Positions 37,039 through 44,602 of a DNA stretch of 64,000 nt are shown piece by piece. Each line of letters begins with the position of its first letter. Within the stretch, counting starts at the first letter, position 1. Below the pieces are notes generated by a model. The model saw only the letters and a program-made list of their open reading frames with translations. It made no database searches and was not told where the DNA came from. This stretch comes from Massilia agrisoli (GTDB lineage: Bacteria > Pseudomonadota > Gammaproteobacteria > Burkholderiales > Burkholderiaceae_D), in assembly GCF_020831365.1 (NCBI RefSeq), contig NZ_JAJHPV010000013.1, positions 310,001-374,000 of the forward strand, in the 5' to 3' direction. Both the position numbers and the translations under genes were made by a program.

Positions 37039-38452
37039 CGACGCCGGCAGCGTTGTCCTGGAGCAGGAGCGTGTGCTGGCCGTCTCGCCGCTGGCGCGCG
37101 CGGCCGGAGTGCAGCCGGGCATGCGGCGCGGCGGCGTGCTTATGCTGTTGCCCGAAGCACGCCTGTACGAGCGCACGGCCGAGCGCGAAGCCGAGGCCCT
37201 GCATGCGGTCGCGATGGCGCTGCTGCAGTACACTCCGCTGGTAGCGCAAGCTGAAGAATCGACGCTGCTGATCGACATCGGCGCCAGCCTGCGCCTGTTC
37301 GGCGGCATCCGCGCGCTGTGCCAGCGCATCCGCGCCAACATGCGCGCGCTTGGGTTCAGCGCGGTGCTCAGTTGCGCGCCTACCGCACGCGGCGCCTGGC
37401 TGCTGGCGCGCCACCGGGGCGGCAGGGCGCTTGGCATGCCCTCGCTGGTGCGCCGGCTCGACCGCCTGCCATGCACTTTGCTGCCGCCGGCGCGTCCGTT
37501 TGCATCCTGGATCGAAGGCATCGGCTGCTTCAGCCTGGGCGACATGCGGCGCCTGCCGCGACCCGGCCTGCAGCGCCGCTGCGGCCGTGCGCTGCTCGAC
37601 ATGCTCGATGCCGCCTACGGCATGACACCCGAACTGTTTGACTGGATCGAGGCGCCCACCACATTCCGCGCCCATCTTGAACTGTTCGACCGGGTCGAGA
37701 ATGCCGAGGCGCTGCTGTTCGGCGCCCATCGTTTGCTGCTGCAGCTGACCGGCTGGCTGTGCGCGCGCCAGCTCGCCGTCGAGCGCATCACCTTGCAGCT
37801 TGAACACGAGCGCGGAAGGGTGGCGCGCCCCCCCACCGTCATCGAAATCGTCTTGGCCGAACCCACATGGCGCGATGAGCACCTGGTGCGGCTGCTGAAG
37901 GAGAGGCTGGGCAAGCAGGTGCTGGAAGCGCACGTGATCGGCCTGTGCCTTGAAGCGCTGCAGGTGCAGCCGATGGCGCCGCCGAGCGAGTCGCTGTTTC
38001 CCGAACCGGGCGGCAGCGAGGAAGACCAGTTGCGCATGCTTGAACTGCTGGTCGCGCGGCTGGGCCCCGATAACGTGCTGCAGGCGGCGCCGCAGGCCGA
38101 CTACCGGCCCGAACTGGCCAATGCCTGGGTGCCTGTGCAGAAAAAGATCCGCCAGGCGGCGCTGGACGCACAGATGCCGCCCGATGTGCTCAGCCTGCCG
38201 CGCCCGGTGTGGCTGCTGGCCAAACCGATCGCGCTGCTGATGCGCAACCACCGTCCGTTTTATGGTTCGCCATTGAAGATGGCGTCGACACCGGAACGCA
38301 TCGAAGCAGGGTGGTGGAGCCAGGCGCATGCGCGCGATTATTTCATCGCCGAGGGACAGGACCATGCGCATTACTGGGTGTACCGCGAGCGCATTGCCGG
38401 CATGTCAGAGGACGCCGAGCCGCGCTGGTACTTGCATGGCTTGTTTGCTTGA
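36968..38452 (+). CDS. imuB: ImuB, inactive Y-family polymerase of the SOS mutasome
   Basis: 494 residues of the DinB/Y-family, ImuB branch. The N-terminus MRLWIGLYLPQLPLEVF lacks the first catalytic Asp of true Y-family polymerases, and the later DE pair is replaced (AEESTLLIDIGASLRLFGG), as expected for ImuB, which acts as a scaffold linking ImuA, DnaE2 and the beta clamp. SESLFPEP near residue 340 could be a degenerate clamp-binding motif; this is inference. The ATG at 36968 lies inside imuA, so the two are translationally coupled under the LexA box. No dnaE2 follows here; it is at 49171. Confidence 0.92.
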   Translation: MRLWIGLYLPQLPLEVFCPNWSSDDAGSVVLEQERVLAVSPLARAAGVQPGMRRGGVLMLLPEARLYERTAEREAEALHAVAMALLQYTPLVAQAEESTLLIDIGASLRLFGGIRALCQRIRANMRALGFSAVLSCAPTARGAWLLARHRGGRALGMPSLVRRLDRLPCTLLPPARPFASWIEGIGCFSLGDMRRLPRPGLQRRCGRALLDMLDAAYGMTPELFDWIEAPTTFRAHLELFDRVENAEALLFGAHRLLLQLTGWLCARQLAVERITLQLEHERGRVARPPTVIEIVLAEPTWRDEHLVRLLKERLGKQVLEAHVIGLCLEALQVQPMAPPSESLFPEPGGSEEDQLRMLELLVARLGPDNVLQAAPQADYRPELANAWVPVQKKIRQAALDAQMPPDVLSLPRPVWLLAKPIALLMRNHRPFYGSPLKMASTPERIEAGWWSQAHARDYFIAEGQDHAHYWVYRERIAGMSEDAEPRWYLHGLFA

Positions 38453-38485
38453 CGCGTCGCGGTGGAATCACCGGTGGCTGGTTTG

Positions 38486-38578
38486 GTAGGGCGGACAAGC
38501 GAAGCGCGTCCGCCGTCGGATGAATGGCGCTAACGAGATTCCGGCCTTCGGCGGATGCGCTTTGCTTATCCGCCCTAC
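38486..38578. repeat. Palindromic repeat pair, family A
   Basis: Inverted arms GTAGGGCGGACAAGCGAAGC then GCGTCCGCCG, and CGGCGGATGCGCTTTGCTTA then TCCGCCCTAC, around a 32-base middle. It lies between the convergent ends of imuB and the gene at 38617. Confidence 0.88.
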
Positions 38579-38616
38579 GCGCCGCTCCTGTACGCAGCTG
38601 GCATCGCCAGGAATTC

Positions 38617-38967
38617 CTACTCCTCGTCGAATTCCTCAGCCAGGTTTTTCCAGCCTTTGCTCTTGGCAAACGCGCTGAATTCTTCCGGCGCTTCCAGCAC
38701 GATCAGCTTGCGGTCCTGCAAGCCAGGATCGCTGGGGCCGAAGTCCGGGCCCTTGTAGCCCAGGGTGCGCAACTGGTCGATTACCTTGCCGGCCAGTACC
38801 TTGTCCTTGTACAAGCCCGGCTCGACCGGCGCGGCGAAATCAACGTACACGTCAATGATTCCGTAGCCCTCGTCGAAGATGCGAATGCCCTTGACGTCAT
38901 GGGAACGGCCGGTGCTGTCCACGGCCTTGAACGGTCCGCTCAGCTGGATATCGGTATCTGTAGTCAT
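38617..38967 (-). CDS. Conserved hypothetical small protein
   Basis: 116 residues, unrecognised. The sequence is acidic and looks like a small soluble beta-rich domain: IQLSGPFKAVDSTGRSHDVK, GYGIIDVYVDF, and a C-terminal helix APEEFSAFAKSKGWKNLAEE. No signal peptide or membrane segment. The ATG at 38965-38967 is chosen over upstream ATGs that would add an unlikely low-complexity tail. It is divergent from the Hsp20 gene; no link is proven. Confidence 0.7.
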   Translation of the reverse strand: MTTDTDIQLSGPFKAVDSTGRSHDVKGIRIFDEGYGIIDVYVDFAAPVEPGLYKDKVLAGKVIDQLRTLGYKGPDFGPSDPGLQDRKLIVLEAPEEFSAFAKSKGWKNLAEEFDEE

Positions 38968-39083
38968 GGAAGAAGCATACACCATCGATGCGCGCCGCAT
39001 CCCGCAGTCCCTGCCGTGCGCGGCGCGCCCGCCACGCAAAATTTTTTTTGGCAGGCGGCCTCAAAAATCATATTTTTTTTACC

Positions 39084-39109
39084 CTTGAAATGGCGAGCGC
39101 TGCCATTAG
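39084..39109 (+). promoter_or_regulatory. Sigma-32-type heat shock promoter for the Hsp20 gene
   Basis: CTTGAAA (39084-39090) followed after 12 bases by CCATTAG (39103-39109), close to the sigma-32 consensus CTTGAAA and CCCCATNT. It is preceded by two T-runs and lies 67 bases before the hsp20 start. It gives a leader of about 60 bases ending in an AAGGA ribosome site, which could hold an RNA thermometer; I did not find a clear one by eye. Confidence 0.6.
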
Positions 39110-39176
39110 ATGGGGAGCAACGGATGCTCAACGGAGGTCCGTCAACTTATCGCTTAACTTTACAAGGATATTTATC

Positions 39177-39647
39177 ATGCGTACTTTTGACCTTACCCCT
39201 CTCTATCGTTCCGCTATCGGCTTTGACCGCCTGGCCCAGCTGCTTGAGCAGCGCGCCGACGCCCAGCCTAGCTATCCTCCATACAACATCGAACTGGTCA
39301 GCGAAGACAAGTACCGCATCGTGATGGCGCTTGCCGGCTTCGACCGTTCGGAAGTCGAGATCGTTGCCGAGCGTGACACCTTGCACGTCACCGGCCGCAA
39401 GCAGAAGGATGACACCCAGCGCACCTACCTGCACCGCGGCATCGCGGCACGCGATTTCGAACAGCGCTTCCAGCTGGCCAACCACGTCAAGGTCACCACG
39501 GCATCGTTCGATAACGGCATGCTGACCATTGAACTGGTGCGCGAAGTGCCTGAAGCGCTGAAGCCGCGCAAGATCGCCATCGGCGGTGGCGACGCCATCG
39601 GCAGCGGTGAAAATGTGCAGGCACTGGAGCAACGCCAGGCTGCGTAA
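39177..39647 (+). CDS. Small heat shock protein, Hsp20/IbpA family
   Basis: 156 residues beginning MRTFDLTPLYRSAIGFDRLA, the IbpA-type N-terminus. The alpha-crystallin domain spans about residues 34-130 (YNIELVSEDKYRIVMALAGF through DNGMLTIELVREVPEALKPRK), including the YLHRGIAARDFEQRFQL strand. It holds unfolding proteins for refolding by DnaK and ClpB. The C-terminal IxI-like anchor appears as RKIAIG. An AAGGA ribosome site precedes the ATG at 39177, and a sigma-32-type promoter lies upstream. Confidence 0.94.
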   Translation: MRTFDLTPLYRSAIGFDRLAQLLEQRADAQPSYPPYNIELVSEDKYRIVMALAGFDRSEVEIVAERDTLHVTGRKQKDDTQRTYLHRGIAARDFEQRFQLANHVKVTTASFDNGMLTIELVREVPEALKPRKIAIGGGDAIGSGENVQALEQRQAA

Positions 39648-39663
39648 TCACAGCAGGAACCAT

Positions 39664-39705
39664 GTAGGAAAGGGGGGCGCTCGCAGTTGGGGTGCCCCTT
39701 TCTAC
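39664..39705 (+). terminator. Hairpin after the Hsp20 gene (no U-run)
   Basis: GTAGGAAAGGGG pairs with CCCCTTTCTAC with one bulge and a 19-base loop, 16 bases after the stop. It lacks a U-tract, so it is a possible terminator or attenuating hairpin before the HtrA-type gene. Confidence 0.45.
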
Positions 39706-39785
39706 AACCAGCTTTAAGGAAGCATTAAGTCTGGTGCTGCACACTGAACCCATCGGTAAACCTTTTCAATCCAGGAGTACGTTAA

Positions 39786-41315
39786 ATGCAAAACGTAGGT
39801 GCCACTACTGCCATCAGCGCTAAGCGACTCACCCTTGCCCTTGCCGCCGCAGGCGTCATCGGCGGAGCGGTTGGTGCGATTACAGTCAATCACAACAATG
39901 CGGTAGCCTCCGGCGCCGTCAGCGCTCCCGCAACCCTGGCCGCGCCCGCGCTGCCGGCCGCTGTCGGCGCGCCGACCCAGGTTGCAGCCGGCGTCGTGTT
40001 GCCGGACTTCACGCAGATTGTCGCGCGCATGGGGCCGGCGGTCGTCAACATCCAGGTGACAGGCAGCACCAAGACCAGCGCGGGGCCGAATGCACGCCTG
40101 CCGCGCGGTCATGAAAACGATCCATTCTTCGAATTCTTCCGTCGCTTCCAGGACCCGCGCGCGCAGCGCGGCCAGCGCGACGTTCCCGTTTTTGGCGCCG
40201 GTTCCGGGTTCATTATCAGCCCGGACGGTGTCATCCTGACCAACGCGCACGTGGTGCGCGACGCTTCCGAAGTCACGGTCAAGCTGCAGGACCGGCGCGA
40301 ATACCGCGCCAAGGTGCTCGGCTCCGATCCGAAGACCGACGTGGCTGTCCTCAAGATCGAGGCCAGGAACCTGCCGGTCGTGCCGATCGGTAAATCGACC
40401 GACCTGAAAGTGGGCGAGTGGGTGCTGGCAATCGGCTCGCCGTTCGGCCTGGAAAGCAGCGTTACCGCCGGCGTGGTCAGCGCGAAAGGCCGCTCGATCG
40501 ACGAAGGCAATGTGCCGTTCATCCAGACCGACGTGGCCGTCAACCCGGGCAATTCGGGCGGCCCGCTGTTCAACACGCGCGGCGAAGTCATCGGCATCAA
40601 TTCGCAGATCTACAGCCAGACCGGCGGCTACCAGGGCCTGTCGTTTGCGATCCCAATCGATGTGGCTTACCGCATCAAGGACCAGATCGTGACGACCGGC
40701 AAGGTGCAGCACGCCAAGCTGGGCGTGTCGATCCAGGAAGTGAACCAGGCCTTTGCCGATTCGTTCAACCTGGCGTCGCCGGAAGGCGCGCTGGTGTCGA
40801 ACGTCGAGCCGGGCGGCGCGGCCGACAAGGCCGGCCTCAAGTCCGGCGACGTGATCCGCAAGCTCAACGGCCAGCCGATCATTGCCTCGGGCGACCTGCC
40901 GGCCCTGATGAGCACGTCCAAGCCGGGCGACCGGGTCACGCTCGACGTCTGGCGCGATGGCAAGATCGTCCAGATCCCGGCCAAGCTCGGCAACGCCAGC
41001 GACAAGGTCGCCGCCGCCCAACCGGAAGCGGTCGAGACGCTTGATGCGGGCAGCAAACTTGGCCTGTCGCTGCGTCCGCTAGAGCCGATCGAAAAGCGCC
41101 AGTCCGGTATCGCTTCCGGGCTGGTCATTGAAGACACCGGAGGCGCCGCCGCCAATGCGGGCGTGCAACCGGGTGACGTACTGCTGTCGGTAAATGGACG
41201 TCCGGTAAGCTCGGTCGCCCAGGTGCGCGACGTGGTGGGCAAGTCGACGAAGTCTGTCGCCTTGCTGATTCAGCGCGGGAGTGACAAAATCTTCATTCCT
41301 GTGCGGATCGGGTAA
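39786..41315 (+). CDS. HtrA/DegQ-type periplasmic serine protease
   Basis: 509 residues. A signal anchor covers about residues 13-35. The trypsin-like domain has His in TNAHVV, Asp in DPKTDVAVLK and Ser in GNSGGPLF, followed by two PDZ domains (about 290-380 and 410-500, with GGAADKAGLKSGDVI and GAAANAGVQPGDVLLSVNG). It degrades or refolds damaged envelope proteins. The first 85 residues include an Ala/Pro-rich linker. A two-component system follows 43 bases downstream, so envelope stress signalling is a reasonable guess. Confidence 0.94.
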   Translation: MQNVGATTAISAKRLTLALAAAGVIGGAVGAITVNHNNAVASGAVSAPATLAAPALPAAVGAPTQVAAGVVLPDFTQIVARMGPAVVNIQVTGSTKTSAGPNARLPRGHENDPFFEFFRRFQDPRAQRGQRDVPVFGAGSGFIISPDGVILTNAHVVRDASEVTVKLQDRREYRAKVLGSDPKTDVAVLKIEARNLPVVPIGKSTDLKVGEWVLAIGSPFGLESSVTAGVVSAKGRSIDEGNVPFIQTDVAVNPGNSGGPLFNTRGEVIGINSQIYSQTGGYQGLSFAIPIDVAYRIKDQIVTTGKVQHAKLGVSIQEVNQAFADSFNLASPEGALVSNVEPGGAADKAGLKSGDVIRKLNGQPIIASGDLPALMSTSKPGDRVTLDVWRDGKIVQIPAKLGNASDKVAAAQPEAVETLDAGSKLGLSLRPLEPIEKRQSGIASGLVIEDTGGAAANAGVQPGDVLLSVNGRPVSSVAQVRDVVGKSTKSVALLIQRGSDKIFIPVRIG

Positions 41316-41358
41316 GTTCGTGAGTCGTCCACCGCATTAATCGAGAAACGGGGAAGTG

Positions 41359-42021
41359 ATGCGGCTACTGCTGGTGGAAGACGATACGATGATCGGCGAA
41401 GTAGTGCTCGACCTGTTAAGGGCCGAGCACTACGCCGTCGACTGGGTCAAGGATGGCGAGATGGCGGACACCGCGCTGCTGCAATCGCAGGCCTACGACC
41501 TCGTGCTGCTGGACCTTGGCCTGCCGCGCAAGGACGGCATTGAAGTGCTGCGCTCGATGCGCGCACGCAAAGACCAGACCCCGGTGCTGGTGGCCACCGC
41601 GCGCGACTCGGTCGAACAGCGCATCGCCGGCCTCGACGCCGGCGCCGACGACTACGTCCTCAAACCCTACGACCTCGATGAACTGCTGGCGCGCATTCGC
41701 GCCTTGCTGCGCCGCTCCGCCGGCCGCGGCGAACCGGTTTTCGAGTACAAGAACATCAGCATCAATCCCGCCACCCGCGAAGTGCAGGTCGACGGCGCCA
41801 TGGTCACCTTGTCGGCGCGCGAATGGGCCGTGCTCGAAGCGCTGATCGCGCGGCCCGGCGTGGTGCTGTCGCGGCCGCAGCTCGAAGAAAAGCTGTATAG
41901 CTGGCGCGATGAAGTGAGCAGCAATGCGGTTGAAGTCTACATCCACGGCCTGCGCAAGAAGCTGGGCAGTGAACTGATCCAGAACGTGCGCGGGGTCGGC
42001 TACATGGTCCCGAAACAATGA
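41359..42021 (+). CDS. OmpR-family response regulator
   Basis: 220 residues: receiver domain with acidic pair EDD at 7-9, phosphoacceptor Asp about residue 52 in LLDLGLP and Lys in DDYVLKPYD, then a winged-helix DNA-binding domain with RPGVVLSRPQLEEKLY and SNAVEVYIHGLRKKLG. The QseB/TctD/PhoP-like type is indicated. ATG at 41359 is preferred over the GTG one codon earlier. Its stop overlaps the sensor kinase start (ATGA). Confidence 0.95.
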   Translation: MRLLLVEDDTMIGEVVLDLLRAEHYAVDWVKDGEMADTALLQSQAYDLVLLDLGLPRKDGIEVLRSMRARKDQTPVLVATARDSVEQRIAGLDAGADDYVLKPYDLDELLARIRALLRRSAGRGEPVFEYKNISINPATREVQVDGAMVTLSAREWAVLEALIARPGVVLSRPQLEEKLYSWRDEVSSNAVEVYIHGLRKKLGSELIQNVRGVGYMVPKQ

Positions 42022-43343
42022 AGGTATCCCACTCGCTGCGCGGCCGCTTGCTGTGGTTCCTGCTGGCCGCCATTTCGATCGCCACCCTGGCGCAGGCCTC
42101 GATCGCCTACCGCACCTCGTTGCGCGACGCCGACGAGATCTTCGACTATCACATGCAGCAGATGGCGCTGTCGCTGCGTTCCGGTGCACCGCTGTCGAGC
42201 AGCGAAGCACGCGAATCGGTCGAAGCCGGCGCCGAAAACAACGACCTGATGGTGCAGGTCTGGACGCCCGACGGCGTGCAGGTGTTCCGCACCTTCTCGC
42301 GCGCACGCCTGCCGCAGCACGCGGTGCTCGGCTTCTCCAACGTCAAGGCGAACGGCACCACTTACCGCATCTTCTCGGTCCAGACCCGCAACCAGACTGT
42401 CCAGGTGGCGCAGGATATGGCGGTTCGGCGCAAGATCGCCGGCAACCTGGCGCTGCGCACCGTGGGCCCGATCGCAGTGATGATGCCGATCCTGATGCTG
42501 GTCGTCTGGTGGGTGGTCAGCGGCTCGCTCGAACCCGTAGCGCGCGTGCGCAAACAGGTCGCGGCGCGCCAGGCGGACGACCTGTCGCCGGTGTCGGAGT
42601 CCGGGCTGCCTGACGAAGTACTGCCCCTGGTGCAGGAATTGAACCTGCTGTTCGGTCGCGTGAGGACGGCTTTCGACGCCCAGCAGCATTTCGTGGCCGA
42701 CGCGGCCCATGAGCTGCGCACGCCGCTGGCGGCGCTCAAGCTGCAGGCCCAAAGCCTGGAACGTGCCGATAACGAGGAAGCACGCGGCGTCGCCGTGGGA
42801 CGCCTTACTGCTGGCATCGATCGCGCCACGCGCCTGGTCGAGCAGCTGCTCGTGCTGGCTCGGCAGGAAGCCAGTGCCGCCAGCGGCATCAAGCTGCAGC
42901 ATGTGCCGCTGGCCGACCTGGCGCGCCGCACGCTGGGTGACCTGGCCGGCCCTGCACAGGCCAAGGGAATCGACCTCGGACTCGAAAGGGCCGACGACGC
43001 CAGCATCCAGGGCCAGCCCGACGCGCTCGCGATCCTGATGCGCAACCTGGTCGACAACGCGATCAAGTACACGCCGGCCGCCGGCAAGGTCGATGTGGAA
43101 GTGCGCGCGAGCGATAACGGCGCCACCCTTACTGTCGAAGACAGCGGCCCTGGCATTCCGGTGGAAGAGCGCGACAGGGTGTTCGACCGCTTCTACCGCA
43201 TCGCCGGCAGCGAAGCGGGCGGCAGCGGCATCGGCATGGCCATCGTCAAGGCGATCGCCGACCGGCATGGCGCAAAGCTGGTGCTCGGACAGTCCGAACG
43301 GCTCGGCGGCCTGAGCGTGAGTGTCGAGTTCCGCCGGAACTAG
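42018..43343 (+). CDS. Two-component sensor histidine kinase
   Basis: 441 residues. Two transmembrane segments (about 13-32 and 152-170) flank a periplasmic sensor region. The H-box VADAAHELRTPLAALK carries the phosphoaccepting His231; the N-box LVDNAIKYTP, and VEDSGPGIP (G1) and GGSGIGMAIVKAI (G2) follow. It resembles QseC/TctE-type kinases. It overlaps the response regulator by 4 bases. The ligand is unknown; the HtrA-type protease gene just upstream hints at envelope stress. Confidence 0.94.
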   Translation: MKVSHSLRGRLLWFLLAAISIATLAQASIAYRTSLRDADEIFDYHMQQMALSLRSGAPLSSSEARESVEAGAENNDLMVQVWTPDGVQVFRTFSRARLPQHAVLGFSNVKANGTTYRIFSVQTRNQTVQVAQDMAVRRKIAGNLALRTVGPIAVMMPILMLVVWWVVSGSLEPVARVRKQVAARQADDLSPVSESGLPDEVLPLVQELNLLFGRVRTAFDAQQHFVADAAHELRTPLAALKLQAQSLERADNEEARGVAVGRLTAGIDRATRLVEQLLVLARQEASAASGIKLQHVPLADLARRTLGDLAGPAQAKGIDLGLERADDASIQGQPDALAILMRNLVDNAIKYTPAAGKVDVEVRASDNGATLTVEDSGPGIPVEERDRVFDRFYRIAGSEAGGSGIGMAIVKAIADRHGAKLVLGQSERLGGLSVSVEFRRN

Positions 43344-43400
43344 GCAAGGCAATCCTATCCAATCAGGTTTTTGGTTCGCAAGCGAGCCGGCGGTTGACTT

Positions 43401-43436
43401 GCTTTCATGTGTCAGTTATTGTTTACACGTGAAAGC
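43401..43436. promoter_or_regulatory. Inverted-repeat operator covering the ArsR-type gene start
   Basis: Arms GCTTTCATGTGT (43401-43412) and ACACGTGAAAGC (43425-43436), differing at one of 12 positions, with a 12-base spacer. The spacer contains the putative -10 and the right arm covers the GTG start at 43429. The -35-like TTGACT (43394-43399) is 7 bases left of the left arm, with a 17-base gap to -10-like TATTGT (43417-43422). This is a textbook position for autorepression. Confidence 0.75.
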
Positions 43437-43761
43437 GAAAAACCATTCATTAGAAGGAGACCAGCTGCTGGCGATGTTGTCGGCCCTGTCCAGTCCCCAC
43501 CGGCTGCGGATCATCGCGTCGCTGGCCTCTGGCGGGCGCAATTACGTCAGCCAGCTGGCGCGGGAGATCGGCATCAGCCGTCCGCTGCTGCACCTGCACC
43601 TGCAAAAGCTTGAAAGTGCCGGCCTGGTGACCAGCCAGCTCGAAGTGTCGGACGATGGCAAGGCGCTCAACTACTTTGAAGTCAACCGTTTCAATATCGA
43701 GCTCACGCCCGAAGCGATCGCAGAAGCCGTGAAGACCCTGACAACCAACCTTGAAAAATAG
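43429..43761 (+). CDS. ArsR-family winged-helix transcriptional regulator
   Basis: 110 residues: SALSSPHRLRIIASLASGGR then a winged helix with YVSQLAREIGISRPLLHLHL (about 35-54) and a wing DGKALNYFEV. No metal-binding cysteine motif is seen, so the signal is unlikely to be arsenic-type metal sensing. GTG at 43429 is chosen because the -10-like TATTGT ends 7 bases before it, making a leaderless message likely, and because the inverted repeat spans it. Two small membrane protein genes follow in the same direction. Confidence 0.85.
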   Translation: MKAKNHSLEGDQLLAMLSALSSPHRLRIIASLASGGRNYVSQLAREIGISRPLLHLHLQKLESAGLVTSQLEVSDDGKALNYFEVNRFNIELTPEAIAEAVKTLTTNLEK

Positions 43762-43769
43762 AGAACGAA

Positions 43770-44027
43770 ATGGCCGAACACGTGTATTTGTTGACGCTCT
43801 TCCTGCCGCTGGCGACCGCGCTGATCATCTTCGGCATGAAGTACTACGCCGCGATCCAGCAGGCCAAGGCGCGCCTTGCCAGCGACGAGGCTTACCGCCA
43901 GGTAGCGGAACAGGCGGCAGCGGCGCAGGCTGAAACGGCAGCGACGCTGGCGGCGATGAACGCGACGCTGGGCGACGTCAAGGCGCGTCTCGCGGTGGTG
44001 GAAAAGATCTTGAAGGAAGTCGAATAG
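43770..44027 (+). CDS. Small membrane protein with coiled coil
   Basis: 85 residues, unrecognised. An N-terminal transmembrane helix (about 5-24, LLTLFLPLATALIIFGMKYY) precedes a Glu/Ala/Gln-rich coiled coil covering most of the rest. It starts 8 bases after the ArsR-type gene, so it is co-transcribed with it. A role as a small membrane-anchored partner or modulator is possible but unsupported. Confidence 0.8.
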   Translation: MAEHVYLLTLFLPLATALIIFGMKYYAAIQQAKARLASDEAYRQVAEQAAAAQAETAATLAAMNATLGDVKARLAVVEKILKEVE

Positions 44028-44063
44028 GAACAGCAGTCCAATCAACCGTCAAAGGAGTTTGCC

Positions 44064-44495
44064 ATGTCTGAAGTCAGCACAGTAAGGCTTTACCTGTTAA
44101 GGGCGATGTACCTGTTGATCGCCGTCGGCCTCGGGTTGAACATCTGGCCCCTGATCATCTCGCCGCCGACGATTGACGCTAACGCGAACACCGTCATCTG
44201 GTCGCTGCTTGGCGGGCTGGCGCTGGTGTCGTTGCTGGGATTGCGCTATCCGCTGCAGATGCTGCCGGTGCTTATTTTCGAGCTGGTGTGGAAGGTCATC
44301 TGGGTGGTGGCGTTTGCCGTGCCGATGTGGATGGGGCCGGGGCTCGACGCGTATGCGGCCGAAACGCTGTTTGCAACCGGGATGGGGATCGTGCTGGTGC
44401 CGCTGGTGCTGCCCTGGGGGTACGTGGTCAGGCATTACATCAAGGCGCGGTCCGAACCGTGGGGGAGTGTGAGCGTGCGCCGTCCCGCAGTCTGA
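44064..44495 (+). CDS. Small integral membrane protein
   Basis: 143 residues with four predicted transmembrane helices: LYLLRAMYLLIAVGLGLNIW, IWSLLGGLALVSLLGLRY, LIFELVWKVIWVVAFAVPMW and ATGMGIVLVPLVLPWGYVVR. Unrecognised. An AAGGAG ribosome site precedes the ATG. It is the third gene of the ArsR-type operon, 36 bases after the coiled-coil protein gene. The regulator therefore likely controls this membrane pair. Confidence 0.85.
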   Translation: MSEVSTVRLYLLRAMYLLIAVGLGLNIWPLIISPPTIDANANTVIWSLLGGLALVSLLGLRYPLQMLPVLIFELVWKVIWVVAFAVPMWMGPGLDAYAAETLFATGMGIVLVPLVLPWGYVVRHYIKARSEPWGSVSVRRPAV

Positions 44496-44502
44496 CAAAG
44501 GC

Positions 44503-44589
44503 GTAGGGCGGATAAGCGAAGCGCATCCGCCGAATGTTTGCGTCGCGTTGACGCTAATTCGGCGGAGGCGCTTCGCTTGTCCGCCCTAC
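44503..44589. repeat. Palindromic repeat pair, family A
   Basis: Inverted arms GTAGGGCGGATAAGCGAAGC then GCATCCGCCG, and CGGCGGAGGCGCTTCGCTTG then TCCGCCCTAC. It lies between the convergent ends of the small membrane protein and the M61 peptidase genes. Confidence 0.9.
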
Positions 44590-44602
44590 GTTGTGGTACT
44601 GC

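Noticed and set aside
37001-38371. 456-codon minus-strand frame opposite imuB
   Set aside because: Shadow of imuB; the minus-strand peptide is Arg/Gln/His-rich and has no family match.
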